From positions 172,144-199,901 of the forward strand of contig JH153151.1 of NCBI GenBank assembly GCA_000226015.1: DNA of 27,758 nucleotides. Direction: 5' to 3'. The notes beneath the pieces were generated by a model. That model saw only the letters and a program-made list of their open reading frames with translations. It was not told the DNA's origin and made no database searches. The position numbers and the translations under genes were made by a program. How positions within the stretch are numbered: the stretch's first letter is position 1; each line of letters opens with the position of its first letter. Shown piece after piece: positions 19,801 to 27,395 of this stretch. The DNA is from Mnemiopsis leidyi. Taxonomy: Eukaryota; Ctenophora; Tentaculata; Lobata; Bolinopsidae.

Positions 19801-22800
19801 GAACACATTACAAAGATACTAGTTTTAAAACTTTCAACACCTCTATTATACAAATAATTTGAGGATACTCTGTATCACTCGATGACGAGTACAAGTCTTT
19901 TATAGATGGGTTTGTGCATTGCAAGAGGAGCTTACTAACGTTACCCACCTCCTTGTACTGTATATTGTGATTAGCATGAGTTTACTCAAAGTTATGTGTA
20001 TCACCCGCTTCACTCAGAAAATATATAAATGCATCAATGCATAAATAGTAAATATAATTTGGTTCCTTTAAAAGTTTTTCATAGCTGAGGCCATAAAAAC
20101 TATAAGCTGGATCACAGCATCTTCGAATACATAGTATTGGTGATCCAAGCAGTGCATCAGGCCTCAACAACGAAAAATTCTTGAATTCTTCTTAAATAAC
20201 AAAAGACTTATCAAAAACCAAGACATCTAAATAGATATCAACGACAACAAGCTTCCGAAAAAGGCATTCTTAACGATAATTCTTGATAAGCAATGTCGTT
20301 TACTCTGAAAAGGCCTTTCCTTGATAGAGTATTTTTACCCACTCCTTACCTTATTTATCCACTCTTTACCTTAACAAAAAGAATATTTATCCACTCATTA
20401 TCTTAAGAGAAAGTATATTCATTCACTCCTTACCTTAATAGAAAGCATGGGAGTTCGGGAAGGTCTAGGATTATCGTCTGTGCTGTACTGGTAAAGAAAT
20501 TTGTTGAAATTGCTGGATCCCATCTTGTCACGTATCTCTATGTCAGTTAATATCAGACATACTCTGAAAATTGAGAATGTGGTAAAATTACATGGCCGGA
20601 TTCGAGGCTATCAAAATGAAGATACATCCAGGCTTATTAAGATTAAACAAGATTAATTAGTTAGCTCACAATTCATGGAAGAAGAGAATGGAAAACATGG
20701 TCACCTGAATATCTGGAGAGCGGTTTCAGGATACTGCTCGAACCTTAACTTCATCTTGCTGACGAGAAACTCCATCTGCTCCGACTTGTTCCGACCAACT
20801 TCATGGTTCTTGTTCGGACTGTTCTTCCGCTCTCTTCCTCCCGACTCGCTTTAAACGGTGGTAGGTGACGATGGTAAGAGAACAAAATTAAGTTAAATAA
20901 GGATAGATAAATGATGTTATTTAAATCTGACTTGGCGCTGCAACTGAAGTCCGAACAGATGTTACTTAACATACGTTTATATCACGTTTGCAATAAAAAT
21001 CATGGCCGTAGTGGCATCAGAGTTAAAACCGGATTGTGCTCCTGGAACTAATCACGTACCACTATCAATGTATGACTGGCAGTATACTGGCACTTACCTA
21101 GTACTATTGCGTGATCTGTCAGACCGGGGAGTTCCAGGTAAAGACCGGGGTTCCTGCACTGGAAAGTCGTTTCCGCCGTACATTATCCACTGCAAAGACA
21201 GCTCCTTCACCTGAACAAAATTGGCTATTAGAGGGAAAGATTGAAGAAACTTGACAACGGTGTCCCAAAGGGTTCTATACTTGGCCTACTTGCTCTGCTG
21301 GCTATCATCAGTTTCGCAATAATGAAAAACTACCGTGATTCTAGAGAGAGGTACGGGGAAGTGAGGGGGAGACTTGAGCTGGTCTGTATCTTCAGGAAGA
21401 GTCAGGTGATCCTCAACAAGGACACAGGGGGTATCAACCAGCTTCTTTATCACAAACTGCCCTTTAGCTACCATCGTCTCGACCAACTCACTTGGATGAT
21501 GGTGTTAGTAGGTTATGAATATTTCAGTGTCTGGTACTGCTGACATGGAGTAAGGGGGTTTTCGGGGTTGTAAAATTTGTAGGGAGAAAATTAAGGGACG
21601 GCTTATGGTTTTCCTAGATTAAAAATAGAGGTTAAATTAGAACATTGTGTGGTTAATGAGATAGGTTAAAGATGGTTCGTCACAGGATGATATCGATAAG
21701 AAATTGACTCCTTGCACTGGAATGTGGTAAAGACGATCTGTAACTTGATAAACTTACCTCTCGACTACAAAGAACTCCTGGTCCTCCTCCTCCTCATCCA
21801 TTGCAGACTGCATTGCTTCACTTACACTGTTAAGAGTACTGCAAATTGAAAACTAATGAGCAACGGGGTACCACATCGGAATAAGAAAAATGGCGGACAC
21901 TAAATTTAATCTAGATTTGGTAAAAAAGATTGCAGCGGATGAAAACTACACCGAATAATCAAAAATTGATCAGCCGAGGTTCAGACCTGTATGGGGTCTT
22001 GATACTTAGAGGGAGATCTTCGCTGTCGTCATCAACGGCGTTCGCTATGTCAGACTCTGTGTTAACAGTTACAGCTGGCGAGTCGTCGGGGAATGTAAAC
22101 GTCTGTAAAATATAAATATGTATATTGTAGATAAGAGGGAGAATAGAAAAAAATCGTATCAATTCAAGTATCAAGTATCAAATAAATAAGAATTAAAACT
22201 ATTGAGTAAAGAATAATTCAGAAAGTGTCACTTAAACAGTTGGCATGGGAGTACAAACCTGTCGACTGTATACCGGAGTTACCATTTCAGTCTTAGTCCC
22301 CCCGGCGGTCGGACTAACTCCGGAATTTCCAGCAGAACTCCTCTTTATCTCAGTGTTGACAGCCGACTTCATGAGGGACGGAATGTCATCTGAACTGCTG
22401 TGTTCCCGGACACGGGTTGTGCGGGGTAGATCCTCGGTACTGCTGGTGTTTGTCCAGTCCCCTGGGTCATGTAGGTCACCCTGGAAGAGGGATGGGTCGT
22501 GAGGATAGAAAGGGTCAGCCTATTGTCTACTGATGAGAACTAGAGATGGAGATCGCTCTAGATAATTAAAGGTGATAATGAAATGTGTGCCATTTTGAAA
22601 AAAGTCGCTTACTGTAAATAAGTTGAGACAGAAACAATATAGCAGAAAATTTATAGCCACGTATGGATAGCAGGCTGAGCCACCAATCATATTAAACTTA
22701 AACTAAATCCAACCTCGCTCGACACATAGACAAGGAGATCCCTGAGCGCCGCGCACGTGTCCGCGCACGTGCCGATATGCAGCATGTTGTTTTTAATGTC

Positions 22801-25800
22801 CACTTCGAGTTGAGGAGATTTGTCACTTGGTGATATCAACATCTTTATCAAAAGTTCGAACAGGTCCAGATCTATCACCTTGACGTAATCTTGAGGGTAA
22901 GAGTTTTAGTGTTTAGGGTGAAATGGAGGGTTGAGTAACGGTTTTTATTTACATGGTTCCATTTTACAATATAACATACAACACGCAGATCAATTTCCGT
23001 ACGTTATCCTAAGCGTGCTCTGGTAGTGTTTTCTTATTTACTATATACAGTTGACTGACCTATCAAGCTTCTTATAATCTAGCTGTCGGCTAAGTACTCC
23101 AGTGTGTGTGAGTACCATTAACTACTAATTGACCTAGACTTTAATCTAACCAAGGATTTCCCAGGCCCCAGCAAGAGCTCTATGGATGTAGGGTTTCTAT
23201 TGGCTGCTTCCATCATGTGGTATGTGGAGAGCAATTCTCATTTCTCACTAAATTTGGGACGATTGTTAGTTTGTTTGGGCACTTTCGGCTCTCTTTTAAA
23301 CCAGAGTAAAGATCTTGTAAAAGTTGTGATCATGGTCATTTGGACTGATGTTCTTCTCACTGGGACAACAATAATCTTCAGCAGATCCGGTAAAACAGCA
23401 TTCCATAGAGTTATACTATTTTGTGAGCCGATAACGCTTGAAAACCCAAAGGAACACTACAGGGACCCATCTCATTTAACCCTCAATCACGGTTTCCCGG
23501 TCAACTGGCTGAGACGACCGAAGAAGAATGCATAGGCAAATACCCTTAGCGCACTCCTCTAGAATACTTAAGTTACAAAAAACTAGCGAGTGATTTATAA
23601 AACCTATCGAATTAAACACCCACTGACCGGTAACGGGACAAGTTTCCTCGCACCCGGGAGCCAGGTAGAGAGACAGATCCTCCAGCAGTACTCTTAGTGA
23701 CGTCACGGAACTTTCTAGAGCTAGGTTACTGCTGATACCTGAGGTTTCATGTAAGTTTAATGAAAAGCAAATTGAAATGTGTTGCCACAAGTCGCGCAGC
23801 AACGTTGTCATTGCAACGTTGGAGGTGTCGACGTATATTTTTGGATTTTTGTTTTTTTCAATACGTTATTGTCCCATTAACAAAAAAACACAGAACATAG
23901 GTTGACGCCCAGGGTTATCATAGCAACGTTACAACGTTTTCATAGCAACGTAGCAACGTTACTATGGAGAAGTCAGGGTGTAAAAACGTTGAGATGGTGA
24001 GTCAGTGACTCGACAGTCCACACCAAACTAAGACAAAGTTACCTAAACTCTGGACGGTAACAAGAAGCTGGGAGGGAAGGTAGAGAGGACGGTAGTCTAC
24101 AGCCAGGTTCCAGAGATGAGTGTGTAGTGACGTCACACTTAGGGGTAGTTTGTATCCGGGTACTGTGTAGTCCTGTATAGTGTGCTATCTTTTAAAGTTG
24201 ATATAGAAATAATTTTATCTTATAGTCGAAAACTTTGATGGTAGGACAAACTTCGTTTTCATTAAACAATAATCGCTATGGCGGCATTATTTTAATCGAA
24301 GCAGTTTAAGTTGCCCGTATTTTTACATATAATTTCACATAACTATATATAATTTCACACATCACATATAACTTTATGTTTCTCCAGTTTATCCTGACAC
24401 CAGAAACTAACTTGAACGTCAAAGAACTCCATAAGTTGAAGAGCAAAGTTTTCTTCCCTTGGTTTCACGTAAACTCTGTGACAGACATCTTGTAACGCTA
24501 CCGCTAACGTTATCTCCTTTATGTTCTTCGTCTGCAAGGTGTCACGTGATCTTCAATAAAAGTCGTTATAAAATCAACTTTTTTCCACACTGTTGCCATA
24601 TTCATGTAACTACCGCATCTTATCCATATTCATACGATATTTCATAAGTTCAAGAGAATCTACAATTTACCTACAATTTACCTACAATTTACCTGGTCAA
24701 AGAAGACTTTGGAAGCAAGGGTAAAGAAGCCATAATCTTTGTTACTGTTGGGAAGTAGTTGAGAGAGATGGGGAGGGAGTGTGTACAGGATCTCGTTAAG
24801 AGCGGCTGTGTTTATGAAGGAGCCGGTCAGAGTGGACGTTGAGAGACCTACAGGAGTGTTATTGCCGTGCAGCAAAGTTCCGCTCTCAGAGCTCCTGAAG
24901 AGAAAACGAGATTTAGGTTTTCTGACTTCTGAGCGCGTATGTACGACCCTAGCTAGACGGAACATATCAGATAACGTGTCGCATTACGTAACGCGACATG
25001 CACTGTCTAGTTGCGATTATGTTCCCCAAGACGTGCTGCTTATGAGCGTGTATGGGAACCGCGGTGATTTCACAGATTTATAATTGCTTCTTTGACGGAG
25101 AAATAAATAGAATTAAATCTTTTACAACACGCTTTTTAGATTGAACCATTTTGAATCTGTAGAGTTGTACTGTTATACCATGAAAGTCGTGAGGTCACAT
25201 ATCAGACCGGTACTTGAACTTCCCACACTCACATAGCAAAGTAGGAAGTATCCGGATCTCCCTCGAACTCCACCACAGTGAAGATGTGAGTATCCAGCAC
25301 ATCTAGGAGGAGTTCCCCGGTGGGGTTCTGATGTAGTGGGGACTGTTCCGGGTTCGGGGGCACGGTGCAGTTAAGTGATACTCGGCTCTGGGGGTGAGTG
25401 TTTAGTGTGGGGTAAGAGAGTGGTCATGGTCGGTGCCTAATCTCCCCACCCAACCAGAATATAATACTTCTTCAAAGTCTTCTTTAGCTTTACCTTACTA
25501 CATATATATAATACCTTAATGTATAAAACGAACTAACTTGTTGGATTTCGAAAGAGAGAGAAAGCCAGGAGTTAGAATGTTGCGGAGACTTGTAAACCGG
25601 GACATTAAATTCGTTATCTTCCTCGTCCGAGTCAGATTCTAAACACAAGGAAAGTGTTTAATGTAAAAGTATTGAACCACGCCAGCGCTAACAGATAATT
25701 TTAATGATCAAAAAGGCTACATTTCAAGCACTTATTTCGTCAAAGGAGGAAACGGACCTCTGTGAGCCGTGCTGGTACACATTTTGAAAATCTCAGGTTC

Positions 25801-27395
25801 CAACTTTATATTGGTTTCTTGTACGACCGGGCAACCAGGTGTCCACAGACACAGATCTGTGAAAATCCTGGGAGTGAAAGAATGTAAACTTTAGCTGTGG
25901 AACGTTTAACTTTTGTTTGGTTCAATTCTGCGGCTCATTATAGACAGAATGGTTTATGAACAAACAAAAAAGATTGTGAAAACAACCGTAAAAAGATTAT
26001 GTGATCTACAAAATGAGGTTGATGTAAAACAAAAATGAGCTCAATTTATTTAACATCAATTCAACCTCTACTCCAGAATAACCTTGCCATATCTAACCTG
26101 TTATAAAGAATCTCAAAGAACTGCTTGTCTTGCAAGTAGATAAGAAGTTCAGGTATGTGGAACTGCAAACTTAGTCTGCTGTTCTCTTTCACTCCCTTTT
26201 CAAATAGATCCATTTCAGGTCTACTACCAGGCATGACCAACTGCAAAGTGCTTATTTGTGATAACTTTTTTGGCTTGAAAGAAAATTGTTGGTCTTAGAA
26301 TATCATATCTCGGAGTTCCTGTAAATTGCTAGGAAAATTGTATGAGTATCTAGCACATTTCATGATAAGATAGTCATCACTGCGGTGGAATTGACCAATA
26401 TGAAGTACCAAATACGACCAGTACCTAGCTCCAATACCTAAAGCTGTCACGTGATATAAGATAGTTGAGACCTACCTCCTGAGACTCATACATGACACGT
26501 TTGCTGGCAAAGGGAGAAGGTTTGGACTCGGGGAGGTGGAGAATGTTGTCGAGGGAGGGTGGGGGAGAGGGACTGTGAACCACGAGAAGGGAACTGTCCT
26601 CAGCTGGATTCGATTTTATAACTATCCTGAGAAAAGTTGATGTTTGTGTTAAGTGTTTAATGTTTATCTAGGGTTATCATATCTAATGTTTATCTAGGGT
26701 TATCATATCTAATGTTTATCTAGGGTTATCATATCTAATGTTTATCTAAGGATATGTCGGGAGACGATAATGATTTGCCGCTGTAACTTATTTTAATGTA
26801 TTAAAGTTCTGTGTAGTGTACTTATAATATGAATACTTTATACGTATCTAACTTCCCGACAACACACAGTCAGTGTTTTCCTCCCAGTCAGGGCAAGATT
26901 ACGATCCCCTGAGTATGTTCACATAAGAAAATTACCTGGGACGTTTGTCGGGCTCCTCCTCTAAGGACCCAGCTAAGAGGAACTGTATCGGGTCACTGTC
27001 ACTGTTTTCCAGGTATTCACCTGGTGGGTCAAACTTGCTGACTTCTTGTTTAGTGAGGATGAGTCGAATTGTTGTAAGTGCGAGAAGTGTCCAGTTTTAA
27101 TTGAACAGATCAAGTGGTATTTTACATTTTGAATGGTTACAAATATTCTACCTAGAATTCACGAAATTATTAGTTGAGCTACAACAGTAGCTACAGCTTA
27201 TCTTTTAAATATACCAGTAAAAAATCGTATCACTAACAATTTAACTTGGAGAACTCAGCAGTAAAGCTGGCAGGGTTGCTATGGGTACTGTATTCGGCTG
27301 TTGCCTCGTCGATGTGGATGACGACGTAGTCAGCGCGCAGGGCCGGGGCCCACCACGTCCTTTGGGAGGAGGGACGCATGTCTGGTATGGGAAAC
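13836..27395 (-). CDS. ATG2: ATG2 autophagy lipid-transfer protein, 26 C-terminal exons
   Basis: Exons in transcript order: 27395-27246, 27037-26936, 26626-26476, 26240-26098, 25867-25758, 25638-25538, 25387-25233, 24894-24693, 24531-24373, 24172-24043, 23738-23628, 22889-22714, 22480-22259, 22102-21987, 21838-21758, 21490-21334, 21210-21098, 20848-20705, 20563-20434, 18854-18458, 18188-17973, 17669-17541, 15432-15272, 14889-14791, 14471-14368, 13941-13836 (stop 13836-13838). All introns are GT-AG, all phases agree, and the total is 1,287 codons plus stop. Order and motifs follow vertebrate ATG2A/ATG2B from FPIPDMR to the C-terminus. ATG2 is a rod-shaped bridge that moves phospholipid from the ER to the growing phagophore, working with WIPI and ATG9 proteins. 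The chorein N-terminus lies off the right edge. I joined the exons by hand from homology remembered without a database, so one or two weak sites (exons 2, 5 and 16) could shift by a few codons. Confidence 0.96.
13942..14367 (-). other. ATG2: ATG2 intron 25 (426 nt)
   Basis: AT-rich. Near the donor, AGCTCCCCTGAGGCGGGAGCT (14281-14302) is a short hairpin. Otherwise nothing is seen. Confidence 0.7.
14624..14786. mobile_element. MITE-like palindromic element in an ATG2 intron
   Basis: The two ends are inverted copies: CTAATCA...AGAAAGGTATTTT on the left and the reverse complement AAAATACCTTTCT...TGACTAATTAG on the right, including a perfect 13-bp match (14643-14655 against 14755-14767). The symmetry continues inward (GTCATAA..., TCACGTGAC). 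Size of about 163 bp, terminal inverted repeats and no coding capacity fit a miniature inverted-repeat transposable element. Its right end is 4 bp from the donor of ATG2 exon 24. Confidence 0.65.
14891..14965. repeat. 11-bp tandem array at the ATG2 exon 24 acceptor
   Basis: Six units of GTGGGTAATTA (the last GAGGGTAATTA) occupy 14900-14965. A degenerate unit (TGGTAATAA) fills the gap to the exon edge, so the array ends at the acceptor. On the gene strand the repeat reads TAATTACCCAC and supplies the pyrimidines before the AG. Confidence 0.95.
15436..15728. repeat. 11-bp minisatellite GAGGTAATGTA with a gap of Ns
   Basis: About 26 units of GAGGTAATGTA, with GGGG, GTGG, GCGG and AAGG variants. 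The array is interrupted by 11 Ns at 15630-15640. It begins within a few bases of the ATG2 exon 23 acceptor; on the gene strand CTACATTACCT units lead straight into CCAG. The Ns do not fit the 11-bp register (6 or 17 would), so the gap length is arbitrary and the true array may be longer. Long minus-strand frames (Thr-Leu-Pro-Leu-His-Tyr) are products of the repeat. Confidence 0.97.
16192..16420. repeat. Two copies of an 80-bp dispersed repeat
   Basis: Copies at 16192-16272 and 16341-16420 share GTGCAGGGGTCTGGGG, a hairpin (CTGGGG...CAGCCCC, or CTGGGGGCGCAGCCCCCAG in the second), then AGCTAGAGCTTT and AGACAATTCAG. They are roughly 80% alike and 150 bp apart. The hairpin and A-rich ends suggest a non-autonomous transposable element. 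Confidence 0.75.
17045..17126 (+). tRNA. tRNA-Ser (anticodon TGA)
   Basis: Bases 17045-17051 (GCATCGA) pair perfectly with 17119-17125 (TCGATGC), followed by discriminator G at 17126. The anticodon arm TCAGA-CTTGAAA-TCTGA presents TGA. A long variable arm (GGGCAATGCCCGC), A box TGGCCGAGTGG and B box GGTTCGAACCC are all present. TTTT follows at once as a Pol III terminator. CCA is not encoded, as usual for eukaryotes. The gene lies inside ATG2 intron 22, on the opposite strand. All stems pair, so it is likely functional. Confidence 0.97.
17134..17165. other. 9-bp perfect hairpin just after the tRNA gene
   Basis: TGCGCCCGC (17134-17142) and GCGGGCGCA (17157-17165) are exact inverted copies around a 14-nt loop, starting 4 bases after the tRNA's T run. 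Pol III needs no such hairpin to terminate. Confidence 0.8.
17866..17945. repeat. 29-bp imperfect tandem repeat in ATG2 intron 21
   Basis: Units of ACTCACAACCACTCAAACC(A/G)CCTTAAA repeat about three times, with shorter diverged units upstream to about 17830. The array ends about 30 nt from the exon 21 donor. Confidence 0.8.
18189..18457 (-). other. ATG2: ATG2 intron 20 (269 nt)
   Basis: Simple AT-rich intron; no repeats or nested features seen. Confidence 0.8.
18489..18560 (-). repeat. ATG2: Three in-frame 24-bp repeats in ATG2 exon 20
   Basis: On the coding strand, three consecutive 24-nt units each start with the 12-mer ATGACGTCATCG and encode MTSS plus four variable residues (HSGN, VRAN, ASSQ). 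The 12-mer is identical in all three while the other 12 bases have diverged fully. The 12-mer holds the perfect CRE palindrome TGACGTCA (18504-18511, 18528-18535, 18552-18559). Confidence 0.95.
19150..19453 (-). mobile_element. tRNA-Asn-derived SINE
   Basis: On the minus strand, starting at 19453, GGCTCAGTGGCGCAGTCGG (A box) leads through CTGCTAACCGAAAGGTTAG to GTTCGATTCCC (B box). The word AACCGAAAGGTT and the overall arrangement match animal tRNA-Asn; the anticodon has changed from GTT to GCT. The head occupies 19453-19381. The body beyond holds a near-perfect hairpin (19349-19367). The 3' end is not defined by the sequence; I placed it near 19150, after which the sequence becomes ordinary AT-rich intron. 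Confidence 0.7.
19732..19812. repeat. Short tandem repeat AGAGAACCTCTTAAA
   Basis: Three copies of AGAGAACCTCTTAAA at about 16-18 bp spacing, then two of AAAGAACACATTA. Each first unit is itself a small palindrome (AGAGAACCTCT). Confidence 0.85.
20340..20438 (-). repeat. ATG2: Repeated copies of the ATG2 exon 19 splice donor
   Basis: On the gene strand the real donor context TTAAG|GTAAGGAGTG (20438-20424) recurs in the intron at 20406-20392 (TTAAGATAATGAGTG), 20374-20360 (TTAAGGTAAAGAGTG) and 20353-20340 (TAAGGTAAGGAGTG). Two of the three keep a strong donor GT. Spacing is 32, 32 and 20 nt. They could compete as alternative donors. Confidence 0.8.
21098..22480 (-). other. ATG2: ATG2 exons 13-17: LIR and WIPI4-binding region
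   Basis: Exon 13 (22480-22259) is a Ser/Thr-rich linker. Exon 14 carries TFTFPDDSP. Exon 15 encodes DEEEEDQEFFVVE: an acidic stretch before an aromatic-x-x-aliphatic core, at the place of the vertebrate ATG2 LIR (FCIL) that binds GABARAP/LC3. Exon 16 follows with LVEDHLTLPEDTDQLKSPPH and FPVP, matching the vertebrate segment that binds WIPI4 (WDR45). Exon 17 has VKELSLQWIMYGG. Exon 16 uses a textbook branch point, TACTAAC, just upstream of its acceptor. Confidence 0.9.
22890..23627 (-). other. ATG2: ATG2 intron 11 (738 nt)
   Basis: A 117-codon + strand frame (23182-23535) covers much of it but shows no domain. On the minus strand around 23150-23235 a short stretch (MMEAANRNPTSIELLLGPG) faintly resembles an ankyrin repeat but is broken by frame changes. 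I treat the whole as intron, perhaps containing a degraded transposon or gene fragment. Confidence 0.6.
23739..24042 (-). other. ATG2: ATG2 intron 10 with clustered AGCAACGTT words
   Basis: Between about 23797 and 23990 the words AGCAACGT, TGCAACGTT and ACAACGTT recur, often as CATAGCAACGTT. The core AACGTT is palindromic. The spacing is irregular, so this is a clustered motif rather than a clean tandem array. Confidence 0.65.
24660..24692 (-). repeat. ATG2: Three 11-bp units forming the ATG2 exon 8 donor
   Basis: On the gene strand the intron begins with three perfect copies of GTAAATTGTAG, the first of which is the splice donor itself. The array ends exactly at the exon edge (24693). Confidence 0.95.
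24895..25232 (-). other. ATG2: ATG2 intron 7 (338 nt)
   Basis: Donor GTGAGT at 25232, acceptor TTCTCTTCAG ending 24895. A + strand frame over it is a shadow. Nothing else is visible. Confidence 0.85.
26627..26935 (-). other. ATG2: ATG2 intron 2 (309 nt)
   Basis: Dominated by a 26-bp tandem repeat lying about 30 nt from the exon 3 acceptor. Confidence 0.85.
26658..26751. repeat. 26-bp tandem repeat, 3.6 copies
   Basis: The unit starts TAATGTTTATCTAGGG and restarts at exactly 26-bp spacing (26658, 26684, 26710, 26736); the last copy is partial and diverged. The full copies are identical, so the expansion is recent. Confidence 0.95.

Larger units (their letters stand above)
18855..20433 (-). 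other. ATG2: ATG2 intron 19 (1.6 kb)
   Basis: Contains a tRNA-Asn-derived SINE (about 19150-19453), a short tandem repeat (19732-19812) and repeated copies of its own splice donor (20340-20438). I see no coding sequence; open frames here are short and compositionally poor. Confidence 0.85.
17541..20848 (-). other. ATG2: ATG2 exons 18-22, including the large Ser-rich linker exon 20
   Basis: Exon 19 reads ILTDIEIRDKMGSSNFNKFL and exon 20 opens with RVSLLPLRFNIDQDALIFMF, both classic ATG2 C-terminal signatures. Exon 20 (397 nt, the largest) continues into a disordered linker with three 8-residue repeats beginning MTSS. Exon 21 gives EVPIRVDYKGKNV and NLLIGLAQLNCSELRLKSL, and exon 22 NDIKTSQLPSILGGVGPMHS: the start of the conserved ATG2 C-terminal domain. 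Confidence 0.94.
22714..25387 (-). other. ATG2: ATG2 exons 7-12: repeating beta-groove region
   Basis: Exon 10 contains HLWNLAVDYRPLYLPSQLL, matching the vertebrate LDYRPLYLP signature. Exon 11 gives SLRVLLEDLSLYLA. Exon 12 gives DYVKVIDLDLFELLIKM and LHIGTCADTCAALRDLLVYV, one of the best conserved blocks of the family. These blocks form part of the hydrophobic lipid-conducting groove, by analogy with known ATG2 structure. Two perfect TGACGTCA octamers are embedded in exons 10 and 11. Confidence 0.92.
25538..27395 (-). other. ATG2: ATG2 exons 1-6 in window: middle of the bridge
   Basis: Exon 1 starts within a codon and opens FPIPDMRPSS, the conserved beta-strand segment of ATG2. Exon 3 carries RIVIKSNP and SPFASKRVMYE. 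Exons 4 and 5 join to read EILYNRIFTDLCLWTPG, a strongly conserved ATG2 signature (LYNRIF-DLLLWEP in vertebrates). This join fixes the exon 4 donor at 26098/26097 rather than the in-frame read-through. Exon 6 is acidic at its start (ESDSDEEDNE). No chorein domain is visible. Position 27396-27758 is intron; I see no exon there. Confidence 0.9.

Noticed and set aside
23150..23235. Ankyrin-repeat-like fragment on the minus strand in ATG2 intron 11
   Set aside because: A stretch of about 20 residues (MMEAANRNPTSIELLLGPG) has the right feel, but the frame changes on both sides and no second repeat follows. Too weak to call.
26061..26097. Read-through of ATG2 exon 4 into LDMARLFWSRG
   Set aside because: The in-frame extension looks open, but the splice at 26098/26097 joins to exon 5 to give LYNRIFTDLCLWTPG, which matches the family signature and keeps the phase.
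27061..27110. Longer ATG2 exon 2 beginning TIRLILTKQE
   Set aside because: The frame is open upstream, but no acceptor AG precedes it. The AG at 27038-27039 fits the phase of exon 1. Moderate certainty only.
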